Positions 11,993 to 25,834 of a DNA stretch of 64,000 nucleotides are shown in pieces. This stretch comes from Steromphala cineraria (taxonomy: Eukaryota; Mollusca; Gastropoda; Trochida; Trochidae), in contig OU744736.1 of assembly GCA_916613615.1 (NCBI GenBank), forward strand, positions 3,808,330 through 3,872,329, given 5' to 3'. The first letter of the stretch is position 1; every line of letters begins with the position of its first letter. The translations under genes were made by a program, and so were the position numbers. The notes under the pieces are model-generated. The model was not told the DNA's origin. It ran no database searches and worked only from the letters and a program-made list of their open reading frames with translations.

Positions 11993-12215
11993 TTAAAGGG
12001 GTTCTGCAACCTGAATTTTTAACTTCCAGTGTTTTATTAGCAGGGCCCCGAAAGAGTTGTAAATACTCGGTAGGGACGAAATCGTTTGGTTGCGAACCGC
12101 TTACAGCTGACAGCCGGTACCAAGTTTGTGTCATGTGACCCCCCTTACCCGTCTGGATGCTCTTGTTAACGATGGTCAATGAGGTTTCACGAGTCAGGTT
12201 GTTGATCCCCTTTAA
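11993..12215. mobile_element. TTAA-flanked short MITE (223 bp), different family
   Basis: Left end TTAAAGGGGTTCTGCAACCT and right end AGGTTGTTGATCCCCTTTAA are imperfect inverted repeats with TTAA at each edge. The interior differs from the 368-bp family although the outermost bases (TTAAAGGGG) are shared, suggesting mobilisation by the same or a related transposase. No ORF. Confidence 0.6.
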
Positions 12216-12884
12216 GGGACATTGTAAGGTTACACTAATTATGCTTTATGATGGTACGTGATGATAAATCACACTTAATTATAGATAGCCAATTATATTT
12301 AATCTGTGGCGGTTAACTCGCGAAAAGTACATGGGTCTAGTTAGACGCAGAACATTGGAATTGGAAACTGCTCATTCGTAAATGTTGTTGATATATGAAT
12401 CTAATATTTGTATCTTAATGAATGACTCTAATAACAGACTTTTAAAATTCACTTTGGTACATAGACGACTCACAAACGTAATGCCAATATATGTGATAGC
12501 TGCCCAAGCCATTCACCTACAGACCATTAAGCGACTTTGAGGAGTTTTTAGCCTAGAAAATGAAAGTAAGTTTTGATAGCCATAAGGTCTGTTAGCTTTA
12601 TTTAGGACTCTAATGTATGTTTTCGAAAGCGCAGAGACTGAAGCAGTGTACATGTTGGCCATGTAAACCTCTCTGCTAGATGGTTTGCATCCACGTGATA
12701 CCCTTACATTATCTTGGGACTGAAACAAAATATTCATAAAGTTATTATGTATAAGATTTATAGGTTCATTGTTGTCCTTATGACACACCTGTATATATGG
12801 GTATACACATAGGTTTACTATTTTTATAAAAAAGCTAAGCTTATGGATTAGGAATGACACATACAGTTCATATACTCAGGATGC

Positions 12885-13960
12885 ATTTTTAGCTCATCTG
12901 GCCTGTAAGGCCCGATGGGCTTTTGGCATGGCATGTTGTCCGGCGTCCGTCCGTCCGTCCGTCCGTCCGTAAACTTTGTGGAATTTCGACTTCTTCTCCA
13001 GAACCATAAGGCCTGGAAAGCTGACACTTTATGTACAGACTCCTTGGCTAGTGAGGATTATAAAATGTAGCTTTGGTGGCCCTGTGACCCCTAATAAGGG
13101 CCACAGGGGCCACGCCCTAAAAACCTATTTTCATTTTCTTCTCCAGAAGCATGAGGCCTAGAAAGCTGACACTTTGTGTACAGACTCCTTGACTAGTGAG
13201 GATTATAAATTGTAGCTTTGGTGGCCCTGGGACCCCTAATAAAGGCAACAGGAACGTCCTTCAAATCTATTTTCATCTTCTTCCCCTGAAGTATAAAGCC
13301 TAGAAAACCGAAACGTTCGCCTATATACTTAATTTGAATGATTGTTGTCCCTGTGGCCTCTACAAAGTGGGAATCACATTGGCCACACTCTACAGCATAA
13401 ATGATGATGAAAACTGATGAGCTATCTAATGGCTCTATTTTTAGCTCATCTGGCCTGTAAGGCCCGATGGGCGCATGGCATGGCATGGTGTCCGGCGTCC
13501 GTCCGTCCATCCGTCTGTCCGTCCATCCGTCCGTAAACTTTGTGGAATTTCGACTTCTTCTCCAGAACCAAAAGGCCTAGAAAGCTGAAACTTTGTGTAC
13601 AGACTCCTTGACTAGTGAGGATTATAAATTGTAGCTTTGGCGGCCTTGTGACCCCTAATAAGGGCCACGCCCTAAAAACCTATTTTCATCTTCTTCTCCA
13701 GAACCATAAGGCCCTAGAAAGCTGAAACTTTGTGTACAGACTCCTTGATTATTGAGGATTATGAATTGTAGGTTTGGTGACCCTGTTGCTCCAATGAAGT
13801 ATAAGGCCAGCCTTGAAAACTGTAACTTGTCGCCTATTATACTTAATTTTATGATTGGTGACCCTTTGGCCTCTACAAAGGGGGAATCACATTTGCCACA
13901 CTCAACAGCATATATTGTAATTGACGACGATGAGCTACAGAGCCAATGGCTCTATTTTTA
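12885..13960. repeat. Bivalve-type element, two tandem copies with (GTCC)n run
   Basis: Copy A (12885-13434) and copy B (13435-13960) both start ATTTTTAGCTCATCTGGCC, continue to a GTCCGTCC run, and then hold ~170-bp sub-units starting CTTCTTCTCCAGAA. Each ends with a GATGAGCT...GGCTCTATTTTT block that inversely echoes the start. Related GTCC-bearing repeats are common in bivalve genomes from general knowledge. The short ORFs in it are by-products of the repeat. Confidence 0.75.
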
Positions 13961-16900
13961 TATTACTGAAACACGACTGAGTGAAAAATGACATTTTAAC
14001 GGAGGGCATCATTCAGCAAGTATTAACTTTAGCAATGCACAACTGCAAGACAAAATTAATTAAGGAAAAGAACTTATTCCCAAATGAAAAAAAAATTCCA
14101 TGGAAAAATTAAAACGCATTACAAACACTTAAAATATGTAACCTACGGAACCTTGAGCTTTTGCTTTACTCAATGCATTCAAATCTTTTGAAAAAGATAT
14201 TTTTACGCATTACAAGAACTAAAAGGTATATCATGTATCTAAGCCAGCCTGTGCATCTATCTATACCAGGCTGCAGCGATCACGCTCACAGTGCGTGTTG
14301 TACTGCTAACAGTCGACAACTGGCACAAGTATTGACCCGCATATATTGCCTTAGTTTCTACATTCGTAACGTTCGATAACTGGTAGTGAAAACAGCCAGT
14401 GCTTCGATTGATCACTAAACATACTATTTTCCTTTTGCGATTTTTTTCATCGAACAGCCTTGACCTTCGGAATTCGGAATTTTAAATGAAATTGAGTTGT
14501 GAATGCAGTTTGTTTGCATCTGTAGGGATAAATATATGCGAGATGGCTTACAGAGTCATACTCGGCAATTGAACAATATACAAGAGACAATAGTGATTTT
14601 CTTTGTTCCTAAACCTACATGTAAATACACTCCATTGTGTTTGATATAGGCCAGAAGCGAATACTAAAGACGTCCCGTTTAATAACAATTTTATGACACG
14701 AGTGAGTGTTTTGATAGTTAACGAGCGAAAGCGAGTTTCAAAAAAATGTTATTAAACGGGACCGAGTTCAGTATTTTATTTATTACTCGCTGAATTATAT
14801 TGGCAGAACGATGTATAAAGAATCAAATCTGCCGCACCAACATTGTGACGTGATGCTTGACGTCATTCTGTCAGCACTCGAAGTTATTAAAAAGTGTCCG
14901 TCTAAGTAAAGCTAACCCCAATAATACTCGCAACACTCCCAATATTGATATGCTAGATTTACTTAGACAGTAAACAGCGTGTAATGACTTTGTAGATGTA
15001 GTAAACAGTGATATCTTTAACGGGCGAGTTATATATATAAACATTTCTACAGTGCATATAAAGTAAATTGATACCAAAATTACATATGCTACAATGCTAC
15101 AATGCAACAATGCAAAAAGCAATTAGTTTGTCATTCGAAAATTTATAGTTCGACAACATGCAAGTTGAATTGATTTCGATGTAACCAGAGACGTTCTTCC
15201 TTAAATGCATCGTTCTGTTCTGTTCAGGCTGAAATAATCAGACAAACTGAAATGCACATACAGATGTAAACAGTATCTTTTGACATTACCATTTATTAAT
15301 TTACCAGTCAGTGGTATCGGCATTCAAAATTATATAACCTCCTATGCACATACAAATGCAAATTATAGGGATAGACTTTGCCGTATATAATTTTGCGGTC
15401 ACTGGTTACTGCATGTGTATTTGTAAACCAGGTACAGTTAAACAGACAGAGCTTTTGTTGTCAAGTGTCCTTCTACATTCTCAGTTTACATATCCCGCCA
15501 GGTAAAGCGTCATACCTTCCTTCACCCGGACAGGTGTGTATGTACCTGTTTTAACGCTCTACTTTAGAGCTGGTTTAGTTTCCTCCTGCTCTACTTTAGT
15601 GAATGTTGTAAACATGTTTTTTTTTCAAAAAGGTGCAACGCGACATATTATGTAAAAGGAAAGGTCTCAGTACATAAAAGGTACTACAGATGCATTTTGC
15701 ACTTTTATTAATTACTTAAGATGATATCTGACATATACAATTACTTTATCTTTATATTGATGTAATAAAATATGAATTGTTTCTTTTTTATTTTGCAATA
15801 TCTATAGTAAATAAAACACTTTTTTTGCCACACAATAACGTCTGTATTAAGATTTAAGAGCTCTGCGAAATTTTGAATTTGATGGATGATTGAAACAGTG
15901 AATGGTATGAAAAGGACATTTATTTCATGAAGCTTTCGTATTGAGTTGGGTCTAAGATTAATTTGAAAAAGTTCTTGAGATTTATGCAACATTGAATTAA
16001 TTTCTTCCGGTCGTTTAAACTGGTTTTGTTTCACCATAACACGTACACATTTGCCAACATAACTATATATGGAAGATTTCTGGATGAGTTGGATCGTTTG
16101 AAATACCGAGCGATATGCTTTCATGTATATACTCACGAGGTATCAATTTCAGAAAAGGGTTTTACATTATTTATTTTGCATTCAATGTGAATCTATGAGG
16201 TCAACAATAAAATATTAAGAATTACAATATAAATCATGATTATGCTGCATGCGTCTTCTTTCTTTTCGAAGAGTTGATATTTCAAACACTTTCTAGTCAG
16301 GGTAGTAGTTTTTTAAAACGTCTAGCGGATGTCTCCAAGGACATAAAATGTAGATCTCTAGGACATTTAGTTGGTCATCACTCCTCAGACGCACACGCTT
16401 AGACTCCCAAGATTTTATTTTTCTTCAAGATGATGTCCAATCTTATCAAAATATGATCTTTTTGCTACACCAGCTATAATCTGCGTAACTTAGTGAGAAA
16501 ATTATGATATTATTTTAATGAGATTGAGAAGATGTCGTGTTAATAGAATATCAAAGAAGGACAAAAGAACATGACGATTTCGGACTCTTTCGTCCCATGA
16601 ACAAGCAGTACGTTTCAGAAGTATAGGTTTTGTTGGTTAAGGTAGATGAAATAATGTGAGCTGAATAATGCTTTCCATGTGATGTTCAAATAACAGTTCG
16701 TTTAAATGACAATCAATATCTCAGATTTCAAGTGACACCACATAGGTGTACAGAAGAGCATGATCTTTAGATTTATCTGCCTAACTGGCCCACTAACTAA
16801 TCTATTGAAATAACACCATTCAGGAAACCATTTTGTACGAAAGACGTTTGTATGGTCCATATATAGTTTCTAGATTTTTGAAGTTGTCTTAGCACTAAGA

Positions 16901-19900
16901 ATGTCGTTAAGTCAATGTTAAGATATGGTAGCTAAGCACAAGAGAGCTTTGAAAATCTAGGTCCTGAAGTATGCAATGCATAATTTTTTTCATAATATGC
17001 ATTTGCATAAATAAATATGTTCAATAGACATCTGAAACGCCAATTTTCCCAAGGATGCTTATTATGAGCAAAAACATCTTTTTTAACTTGAAACCATATG
17101 AAATTAAATATACTTTTAGGGAAAACTTAAAGTTAATCATAAACAAGTCATTGCTTTTCTAATCATTTTCTTACATGTGAGACAATACTTTTTAAACATG
17201 CCCAAACAGAATATTCACATTCATCAGTGACCTGACATTTGAACCGTAAGTGAAACTGTTGGATATTCACCCAGCGTGAAATAGGGAGCGTGTTTTGTTC
17301 CCGCGAACGGCAAGAGTATACCGAAGTCTAAAAGTACATCTCTGTCGATGTTTACTAACACTGTAACTAGGGCAGTAGCGCAGAGAGGCGTCGCCTTACA
17401 TTTATCGATTAGTCCTTCCTTCAAATTGTCAAAATTTCCTCAACTACTGCTATCTATGGTCATAAAGATGGTCCAACTTCATGATAAATGTTGCCCCAGA
17501 AAAATCGCCCCACGCATATCTGAATGCGGTAAAATGATTTGTTGACGTGACGAAATAACACGCCGGTGACTCATAACTGCTACATATTTGGAATATATTA
17601 ACCTAAATATCGCTTTGACCATCTGACATGTAGTAAATGAATCAACATTTTGTTTCGTTACAGTTGTAAGAACAGCTTACTGTTCGTGAACATTCTAGAT
17701 TATTCTATAGCATTTTGTTGCGCATTGAGTAAAAATTTGTTTACGTCGTGATTGTTGCTTCGATGCTTATAAACAAACGTAATTTCATTGATGTTTAGTT
17801 CTATTATGCATGTAGAATGGCATTGAAGCTAATGACGGAAATATCAATTTACTATTGAATTTTTCACCATTATTCATGTGTTTTCGACTACCTTGCATTC
17901 GTTTTTTATCTTAATTCACATATATAGTGGTAGGCTATACACTTAAATGTAAACTTTAAGTTATGATACAATTTCAACAGAATTAAATTAATGCTAGGAT
18001 CATTTTATGTGACATGCTTTTAAGATTGTATTACCGTAAAAGTGTGGATAGAAAAATAGGGCTTTATATCGCTGCTTTTATCATAAACATACTGTGAATA
18101 TTATTTATATCAATTATACTATGTGTGTGTGAAAATAGAGAAATAAATGTGTTCCGAAGATTACGTTGTAATATGTATTTTAATATCATGATATTGTATT
18201 GCGCACAAGGCTCCAAACGTCTCCCCTAAAAGGGAAAGGACATTGCTCCTTCTATGAACCAATGTATAACAGGACACAACCATGTGGAAGAAGGGCATGT
18301 TCCATTACGAGAACCTTACAAGACAAATAGATGCTTTCTTTGAGCCATACCATAAACAATTTCATAAACACATGTTTTATTTATTATGAATAAAAGTTAA
18401 ATAATGAATTGACGATCCACCCTGTTAAGGTTTCGAATATGAATGACATTAAAATTACAAACAAACAAACTTATTTTCATTTTAAAGGGGGTATAAATAC
18501 ATATAGACTTCACTACGATAAACTTACTCAAAATATGATTATTTTATTCTAAACTGTTCTATAGCCTATCACTAGTACAACGTGTAGTTGTATAAATGCG
18601 GTCAAAGACATTGTAAATTTCATGTAAATAACTAAAACTAAGAACCCAGTTTTAACTTTTTTAAATGTTGCAAAAGTCGGTGAATAAAAAACAATCTCCT
18701 TACGTATTTGAGAGCGTAAGCAAGAAAAATGTAATGTTTTTGTAAACATCCTGTTGAGACTGGCGTCAAAACATTGTCGTAGTTCACTTCATGCACCAGT
18801 CAAACAATGCTGTTCGAGTTTACGCTCAACCACCTGTTCCCAGTTTACTATGAGAACTCGGTTTGTAAGTCAATTCGTAATCAACATTGTTGATATTTTT
18901 TTGATTGGTTATTAAGATCAGCTTACGGAATTCAGACACTAGCATTTATAGTGAATGGTTTTAGGAAGTCGACAAAACACGAATTATGAAACCATCTTAT
19001 CAAGACCATTTTTCGAATAACTTAATGTTTATCCTCTTACATTTGCTTACCATATGTACAAAGGTGGTGTTTTTTGTTGGGGCGGGTGGGGCAATGTAGA
19101 CGATTCATACTTGCGATGCATTGATGTAATGAAGTTTTGTTGAATAGTACATAATTGATGTAAAATTGTCGAATATATTTTCCTTTTAAATGCCTGTTAA
19201 CAAAGTATTTTCAATTTGATGTGGTTTAAGTAACATTTTACACATTAAACGATATTAATTATAACGGCTATATTTACTTTTCATCATGTTGTCTCTCTCA
19301 CAAAGCTTTACAATGACCAAACTCTTGACATACGCCGTCAGAACCCTAGCGACCTCACCATGGTTATGACTTCTCTTACAATTTCATTCTGGTTTCAACT
19401 GATTGTCGAGATATTATTAATTATTCAGATACAATGATACACAATCTATGACTTCAGAAGTGAATTCCATATGTGTACAAAATGATAGTCTATCAATCCA
19501 TTTATCTATAAATGTTATGTACATGTAGACCTTATGATGGCCCCTTGAAAAAGCTATTCCCGATTTCTCTAAGAATTTTTTTTTTTTTTTTTAATAAAAT
19601 AATTATATTTTAAAAATGAGAGAGAGAGAATGAATATTAGTCTTTCAAACATCAATTCTTCTGATTTCATATCATATAAGTCATACATTTAGAAAAGCTT
19701 AATCAGTGCAGATCAAAAGCTTATTATTAATATTTCATGTCATTGAACATTTTTAGTATATAAAAACACCCTTATTTCATAAGTATATTTCATTTAAACA
19801 CATTAAAGCCTACTTGTATATCCTATCTTACTGAAATAGTTGAGCATTCACACACAAATCCCGATCTTCTCAGTATCTTATCAATAATGCAAACTGGAGC

Positions 19901-21410
19901 TCAATGCATAAAGGGGAGTAGAAATTCACTGGGATAACCGACAGTCTGCCTAACCCAGGCCTCATCGCCGGCCGCGTGATTGTTACTCAATGTTATGAGA
20001 AGGCGGTTATCAATACGTAACCATGGTTCCTGCTAGTCCGGTGCAACTGTAGGCGGGTCAAAGTTAAAGCGCTCTGATTGGTTGAAATTCGGTTAGTGGC
20101 TCGTCGTGTCAAGGTCTTTCTGGGATAAACAACACTGTCAAACGATATAAACGATATATGCCAGAGCTTATTTGGCTGGTGAACCGCTGCAATTTTTATC
20201 TGTTATGCTAAATACGTTACATAACCTTTATTTTAATTGCATATTCATTGCAATCCGTGCCTGCGATTATGATGTCTTTGTATCGGAGTTAGCATAGACA
20301 AAAGAAAAGATTTGCGTTTGATCGACGACATGTTTTTGAAAATCCATCTCCACATGAATACATTTGTGAATTCTCCTTATGGACATAGTGAATATATATG
20401 TCGGCGTGGGGACGGATATCCTATCTTTCAGTCGCAGAAAAAAAAATCTTAGATCAGAAACAAATTAATCAAAACATGTCATGGTTTCGGTTAATAGTGT
20501 AAGGCTATGCTTTTATAAACAAGAATCTGAGTTAGAAAAGGGGAGGGGCTGCTATGAAATTTATAAAAGGGAAACAATTTTTTTGTTGTAATTGAATTGT
20601 TTTTTTTTACTGAATATCGCACTTGTCGCTCAGGGATCTTTTTTAATATAATTTTATGTTCAACTTTGAAACGTCAAATTTCTGAATGAAAACGTTTTTC
20701 ATGAACTGCACCTCATCTTCTTCTTAATTGTTTTACAGGGACTGCCATCTGCTAGTGAAGGTTTTTCTCCCATCACTTTATAAGAATATTGTGTACAAAT
20801 ATTTAACGTCATTTTCGTAATATCAAATAATCACAATATCTTATGTAACTTTAAGACAAAAATACTTCTTTCCATATTTCGAATTTGTAGATTGTAGTAA
20901 CCACTAAGAACCACTTTATATAATCACATCTACAAAACATACCCAACAAGAAACAAGATAGCCGGGTTACAGGTTGTGTAAGTGTCTCTATTTTCGTCCT
21001 AGTAACCCAGCCAAGAATCGTTAGCCCACTTGTGTCACTCTGATAAGGAGAGAACATTTATCACCCTGCCATAAGAATGTAGTCTAACCAGATCACTTGA
21101 CTTTGTTTTAATTGCCAATAAAATGTGTATAAATGAATCTAAAGGGTATTTTGTGCAAAACAAGTGACTTGCCCAAGGCCATGGACTTGTTAATAGACAT
21201 CATAGTCTTTATCATAGTCGATTATAAGATTTTAGAGTAGGATTAGAAACCAGAAGGTTCAGGAGGCGAGAACATATCAACGCATATTTTGTCCTTTTTC
21301 TAATTCTCTCTGTCGTCATTCGCTTTTACAATGAAAACGATAAAGGCCAAAAAACGACGTCCCTCGATCGTCTTCGGATAATTGAATGACGTATGGCCAT
21401 CTAATGAAAT
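13961..21410. other. Intergenic DNA, no gene recognised
   Basis: About 7.4 kb without a convincing exon. The longest open frame (15741-16136, minus) is AT-driven and resembles nothing known to me. Seen within: a hairpin element at 14660-14780; a poly-T run at about 19578-19592 followed by GA units at 19618-19628; otherwise unremarkable AT-rich sequence. Confidence 0.45.
14660..14780. repeat. Foldback element (hairpin)
   Basis: The left arm, AATACTAAAGACGTCCCGTT then TAATAACA, pairs with the right-arm TGTTATTAAACGGGACCGAG then TTCAGTATT. The centre contains ACACGAGTGAGTG and GAGCGAAAGCGAG. The general plan matches the foldbacks at 35427-35577 and 63037-63177. Confidence 0.6.
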
Positions 21411-21414
21411 AACT

Positions 21415-21515
21415 TGATCAATCTAAATACATTTAGATCAACAGATTTTTTATTTTGTCAACATGTATGACCAAATATGAAACCTGTTGATCTAAATTTA
21501 TTTAGACTGTAATTT
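21415..21515. repeat. Small inverted repeat sharing its arm with 4157
   Basis: The left arm ATCAATCTAAATACATTTAG then ATCAACAG pairs with CTGTTGATCTAAATTTATTT then AGACT. The 21-base left segment starting CAATCTAAATACATTTAGAT also occurs at 4156, where a similar closing arm follows. This points to a small dispersed hairpin family. Confidence 0.5.
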
Positions 21516-22149
21516 GATGTACCTTGCATTCAGTATTACGTCATTGGAATTATTTAATAACAATTTATTTTTAGATTGGTATTCAGTCCCTGAATTATCA
21601 ATCTCAAAAATGATTATTTCAATATCAGAAAGGAATCTCATTGGAAATAAACGGATATTCAAATCAAAATAGATGCCATTTGATGCAATGATAAAGTTTT
21701 ACGTAATGACCTTTTTGTAATCGATGGTCAAATGGGTGAACAACTGAGCGATGGCGCAACGAAAAAATGACATAACTCACTAGCATAAGATCATTATTTT
21801 TCTTCATTACGTTACACAGATCAATCTTATAGAATACGATCTACACTGTATGCCATATCCAAAATGGAACTAAATTACTAAAGGGAATTGTTTAAGAAGC
21901 TGCATTATTTGAAGCAATTAACTCACAAGTTGGAATAAATAGTTTATGTTCACTTGCAAAAAACAAACAAACCAGAAATGGAAATGGAAAAAAATCATGA
22001 AAGAAAAGTGTCGGCCGTTTTCTTGAAGCGTGCACTGATATTTTGATCTTATTAATCTGACAATAATATCATTTTCTTATTATTATTCTAGACAAGATAC
22101 GTTAGTGATATTGTTAACCTAAATAAAATAATTCAACTTGAATTGAAAT

Positions 22150-22209
22150 TGTACTTTGGGCCACTGGGCCTCTACTACTGAATAAAACCTGTCTGTCTGT
22201 CTGTCTGTA
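22150..22209 (+). repeat. LINE-like 3' tail with (CTGT)n
   Basis: TTTGGGCCACTGGGCCTCTA followed by GAATAAAACC and four TGTC units. A short GGCCTCTA-type stretch, an AATAAA and a short tandem tail are typical of 3' ends of molluscan LINEs. A comparable sequence is at 37928-37981. Confidence 0.4.
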
Positions 22210-23618
22210 AATCAATAAAAGTTTCAGCAGATGTTATATGATGTAATATATTGAATATTCATAACTAAATTATTTTCAACTATCCTTCATTTTGTTTGTT
22301 ATAAAAGGTCAGACGAAACCTTTGTCAAATAAAATTACGTTAATACAAAACGTTTGTGAAGAAAAAATTAAGATTAGACAAAAATCGTTTACAGCCTATA
22401 ATGGGCTATTGTTTCTTTAAGATTATTCCAGCTCTCCCCACCTTCAAACAAGCAGAACAGTTGTGATTAGATAACCCATTTAGCTAACGTCACGTTGTCA
22501 TATTGTCACTTACATGGGACTGAACAACTTTGCCTTATACTGAATTGGTTGTGGCAATTTTAACTCTAGTTTCAAAACAAGATAGACATTTTCAAATATT
22601 ATGCTTATATGTAGATCCAGTACGTGTTCGTCTCACAGTCGTGTCTGTTACATAATGGGCCATTTGATCATTTAAAAAAGATCTATGTTAATGATTAATG
22701 TTCAACCTTTCAAGTGCACCCAATGATAAACTACAATAGTCAAGACAATTGAATCAGCCTTGGTCTTTATCAGTAACCTCATAGTTTCCCAGCTCGTGAC
22801 TTGAAATAGGTACAAAAATGACCAAGGTTATTCACTTGCTTTCCAGAAAATAGACCCATAAATTTCTCAAAACTTGACATACTTCTTTAAACACGTGGGT
22901 CTGCAAGCTACTAAGCTGAAATAAAAAGACAACAACTCCCGACCGGCAAGGTTATAAAGAGGGTAAACGATAAATCTTAATTTAAAAATGGGTCACTAAA
23001 TCGAATACTGATGTTGACTTCGCGTATTCACCTACATATGACGAATAAAACTGAAATAAAATGGCGGGAAAGTCAATATAGAGAACTCGTGAGCAATCGG
23101 TTGTCCATTGTCGCTACGGTGTGCTATGTTACGTTGGAATTCGGTGAGACAGATGATTTATGTACTGACTCGCGTAACAGATGGTCCGAGTTCAACACTA
23201 CCATTGGGTAACGTTACACTTTCAGGGCTAGCTGTTACTTCTCCCTGGTGTAGGGCGATTGTGTTTATAAACAATATCAATAACTATTTTGAACAGGAAA
23301 ACAATAGCTCTAAAATGATCATTAGTTTTATATTCGAAAACAATAATTGAAGCAGAGTGCTTTCAATGTTTGTCAATCAACACAATAAAGGGCCAATCAT
23401 TGAAAGGGACAGTTCATACTCATCTTATGTAGGTTTGGTGAACCTACAATACTTTATTTTTAAGATATATTTTGCAAAAGACAATCATTGTGAAAATACA
23501 CTACGTACGTAGTTGTCCATTTATGTATGCCCCTTCCACATGACACTCAAAGACTTTATTTCTTATGTCATGGATCTGTTCGAACAATGATAACTAAATT
23601 TTAGTTTGGTCAAATCAT

Positions 23619-23700
23619 AAACCATCTTCCTAAGGAAATCCTACAACGCCAGTGTCCGAACCGTTAGTTTGTTGTCTTACTGATGTTAATGTACAAAAGG
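23619..23700 (+). repeat. Diverged single arm of MITE family A
   Basis: ACCATCTTCCTAAGG...CGCCAGTGTCCGAACCGTTAGTTT aligns by eye with the arms at 10624 and 25630. It is shorter and more mutated, and no second arm is visible nearby. Confidence 0.4.
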
Positions 23701-24457
23701 GGTTATACTCTTTGGTTATGGTTTACAATTGGCTTTGCTCTCTCTCAAACTGCACTTTTGTTAATCGTAGAGGCGATGTCTGTCTTTTTCGACTGAATAA
23801 GATAATCATATTTAAGGCTACTGACATCCTGAAAAGTTATAACTGTTTTTCTCTTCAGATAAAAAAACGAAGCTATAGCGTTGAATATTTGAATTTTCGT
23901 TGGAATTAAATAGCAATACATATTTATATATGCAAACACAAACTATTATCATTTGCAGTGTTACTCAATGAACACTAACTTTAATAATATCAAAAACATC
24001 ACCATGTTTCTAACATTATGTAACTCAATAGGTGTAAAGTTTCACATGCAATAACATTGAATATTTTAGCCTGAAAACACTGAAAATTGATAATTCACGT
24101 CTTAAAGAGACGCTGTCACTGCCAAGCTACAGCCTGAAATATATTCACATGAATTATTTATCAAAACGGAGTTTACAACTATCTTTACACAATATCTTCA
24201 AGTTACTATAACTTTTCATTTTCTTAATGAAGTCAGTATGAAAATATTTTTACAGATTTCTTTTTACCCTTTTCATACTCCTCATTATATTCGACAAAAG
24301 AAACACCTATGTGAACCCTAGCTGTCCATGTCTGTGTTCCCGTGTCCGATGACTGTATAATGTACTGTGTCAATAGATGGAAAATACCTGTTCATTATGT
24401 GTCCTGCTATCGATCAACACACCGTTGATAACAAATCTACGTTTAAAGCAACGTTTT

Positions 24458-25045
24458 TTGTCAATCCAATATTGATATTTTCAGTTTTATGGCAAACAAG
24501 GTTGACAATGACACTCTCTATAAGATATAATGTTAAAGCGAGTCTCTGGTTGAAAGCACTCTATCAACATACAACATAATACTATGTTTACATGGGATGC
24601 AGAGGTAAACAAAGATTGATTTTAAATAATGTAGTTTAATTTTCATGGCTTCATAAACAACACGCTAACACGAAGCACGGAGGAATATCGAGTCCACCTA
24701 TCAACATATGTTCGACACTGTTCCTCTTTTGTTACAGGTCATTGAATGGGATAATGGTCACCTTGTCAATCAAATAACGATTTTGTCAGTTTTGTGACAA
24801 ACAAGGTTGAAAATGACACTCTCTAAAGACTATAACATATAATGTTAAGGAGAGCCTCTGGTTAAACTAAAGAGCACTCTTTCAACATACAACATAACAC
24901 TATGTTTACATGCGAAGCAGAGGTAAACAAGGATTGATTCTAAATGGTTTAATTTTCATGGCTTCATAAACAAGACGCTAGGTGAACCGTACAGGAAGGC
25001 TGAGGAACAGAATGGATTATCGAGTCTCCCTGTCAACATATGTTG
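24458..25045. repeat. Two-copy tandem duplication, ~300-bp spacing
   Basis: Copy 1 (24458-24712) and copy 2 (24763-25045) share TTGTCAATC, GCAAACAAGGTTGA, ATGACACTCTCT, CAACATACAACATAA, ACTATGTTTACATG and TTTTCATGGCTTCATAAACA in the same order. Both end at TATCGAGTC...TCAACATATGTT. Small indels separate the copies, so the duplication is not recent. No coding signal. Confidence 0.65.
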
Positions 25046-25629
25046 GTTAGCTATTGTCTTGTAGTCTTTATGAAAGGACTCGGTAAAGGTTAAAGTGAAC
25101 GCAGTTTCTTTCAAATAAGACAACAAATCAATGCATGGATAATTAAATGCTTTCAGAGCGAATTGATCAACAATCTACGCAGTTGGTAGGTATAGTAAAC
25201 AAACGCTCACGTGATGTGCATTTTTATTTGAAGGAGCTTTAAGGAGGAGAAGAAGTTTTATGAAGTTTTGAATGCATGTTTATTCTCTTCAACAGACAGA
25301 GACACACTTAAAAATTATTTTAGAAAAAAGACTTGACAAAATTTCCAAATATGGAAATAAAACAAATTTAACATTATGTCAAGCAAACTGGTCCCCTGCA
25401 GTTTTAGTTTGATAATTTATAATTTGATCTACAACTACCGAACATCTGACCCCTTGACGATAATGCATTTGTTATATTTGTTTTACAGCTGGACAGCTTT
25501 ATAGAAATACAATATTAAAGTCTATACGCCATACGCAACCTCTTCGCTTCTTGCAACATGCCTCGATGGACTTAAATTGAGTAATTTTCTTTTGAAATCA
25601 ATATGCAAGAAGAGTTTCAATTGGGTTAT

Positions 25630-25834
25630 TACCACCTTCCTACGCAGAGCCTAAAAGTCCAGTTTCCACACTGTCAGTTTTATGCCTTTGCGGCATAGCC
25701 TTGAGTTTTCTGTGATTGCTCTCTAGTCTGTAGGGGCACTATAGCAGCACAGAAAAGTAAAGTTTCTGCAGCAAGGCATAAAATGACAGTTTGGAAACTG
25801 GCCTTTTAGGCTCTGCGTAAGAAGATGGGTTATT
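25630..25834. mobile_element. Complete hairpin MITE, family A (~205 bp)
   Basis: The left arm CCACCTTCCTACGCAGAGCC then TAAAAG pairs with the right arm CTTTTAGGCTCTGCGTAAGA then AGATGG. Further in, CAGTTTCCACACTGTCAGTT pairs with a matching complement, and CTACAG...TTTTCTGTG lies at the centre. Almost the whole element can fold back on itself. Related single arms are at 10624 and 23619. No ORF and no clear target duplication. Confidence 0.65.

Noticed and set aside
12513..12860. 115-aa minus-strand open frame
   Set aside because: No recognisable motif and composition like non-coding surroundings.
15741..16136. 131-aa minus-strand open frame
   Set aside because: AT-rich codons, no domain, no splice context and no repeat relationship; expected by chance in this composition.
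21155..21185. CORE-SINE-like motif (GTGACTTGCCCAAGGCCATG)
   Set aside because: Only this short stretch resembles the SINE core; no tRNA head or tail is seen nearby.
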